NCBI GenBank assembly: GCA_946902985.2
Contig: OX336393.1
Location: 366,588,779 to 366,652,778, forward strand
DNA from: Meconema thalassinum
Taxonomy: Eukaryota > Arthropoda > Insecta > Orthoptera > Tettigoniidae
Direction: 5' to 3'
DNA: 64,000 bases
Notes under the pieces: generated by a model
What the model was told of the DNA's origin: nothing
The model's database searches: none
What the model saw: the letters and a program-made list of their open reading frames with translations, nothing else
Position numbers and translations under genes: made by a program
Shown: one piece after another, positions 63,933 through 64,000 of the stretch
How the letters are laid out: the number at the start of each line of letters is the position of its first letter
Numbering within the stretch: position 1 is the first letter of the stretch

Positions 63933-64000
63933 AGTTAGTTATTGAGGCTTTAAGGGGCGGAGCAGCGAGGTCATCTGCCCATAACACAGATTGAAATATG
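63933..64000 (-). repeat. shared SINE 3' domain, at window edge
   Basis: TTAGTTATTGAGGCTTTAAG, GGGCGGAGCAGCGAGGTCAT, CTGCCC, then AACACAGATTGAAATATG running off the window. Confidence 0.7.

Overview
This is nuclear DNA from an animal, almost certainly an insect with a large, repeat-rich genome. The signs are arthropod-type BEL/Pao retrotransposons, an I-type LINE, a P-element/THAP transposon, hAT and Tc1 remnants, many tRNA-derived SINEs, and only one recognisable host gene. A polyneopteran (stick insect, cricket or similar) is my guess; the window does not prove it. No rRNA gene, true tRNA gene, operon or CRISPR array was found.

Layout. 0.8-11.0 kb is one non-autonomous hAT element (8-bp target duplication). 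It has been invaded by a BEL/Pao element with 190-bp LTRs (BEL-1, 999-6811) and by an inverted solo LTR (7526-10906). That solo LTR belongs to the family of a second BEL/Pao element further right. 11-27 kb is mostly SINEs of several head types, a three-unit tandem repeat, a dead Tc1 transposase and unassigned DNA. 27.17-28.32 kb holds a two-exon gene for a MIC19/CHCHD3-like MICOS subunit (MGxxxT start, twin CX9C). 30.4-31.6 kb is a long-TIR DNA element with a decayed HTH domain. 31.9-32.9 kb is a 5'-truncated LINE. 35.07-36.39 kb is an isolated LINE ORF1. 36.96-40.39 kb is a nearly intact P-like transposon. 42.8-56.6 kb is an I-type LINE remnant split by BEL-2 (44332-55688), a BEL/Pao element with very long (2.88-kb) LTRs. 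57-64 kb has an inverted-repeat element, two MITEs (one with P-like ends) and more SINEs.

How the parts relate. Nearly all the coding capacity belongs to selfish elements nested in one another, so relative insertion order can be read. The most unusual points are: (1) the giant LTR of BEL-2, carrying a roughly 200-codon open frame that is recognisable in a diverged solo LTR; (2) several SINE families with different tRNA-like heads that share one 3' domain with a GGGGC/GCCCC hairpin; (3) three places where blocks of about 130-175 bp were copied into insertion junctions, which looks like template switching; (4) a P-like transposon plus a 0.9-kb MITE with similar ends.

All comparisons were made by eye within the window. 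Family names come from recognised motifs, not database searches.
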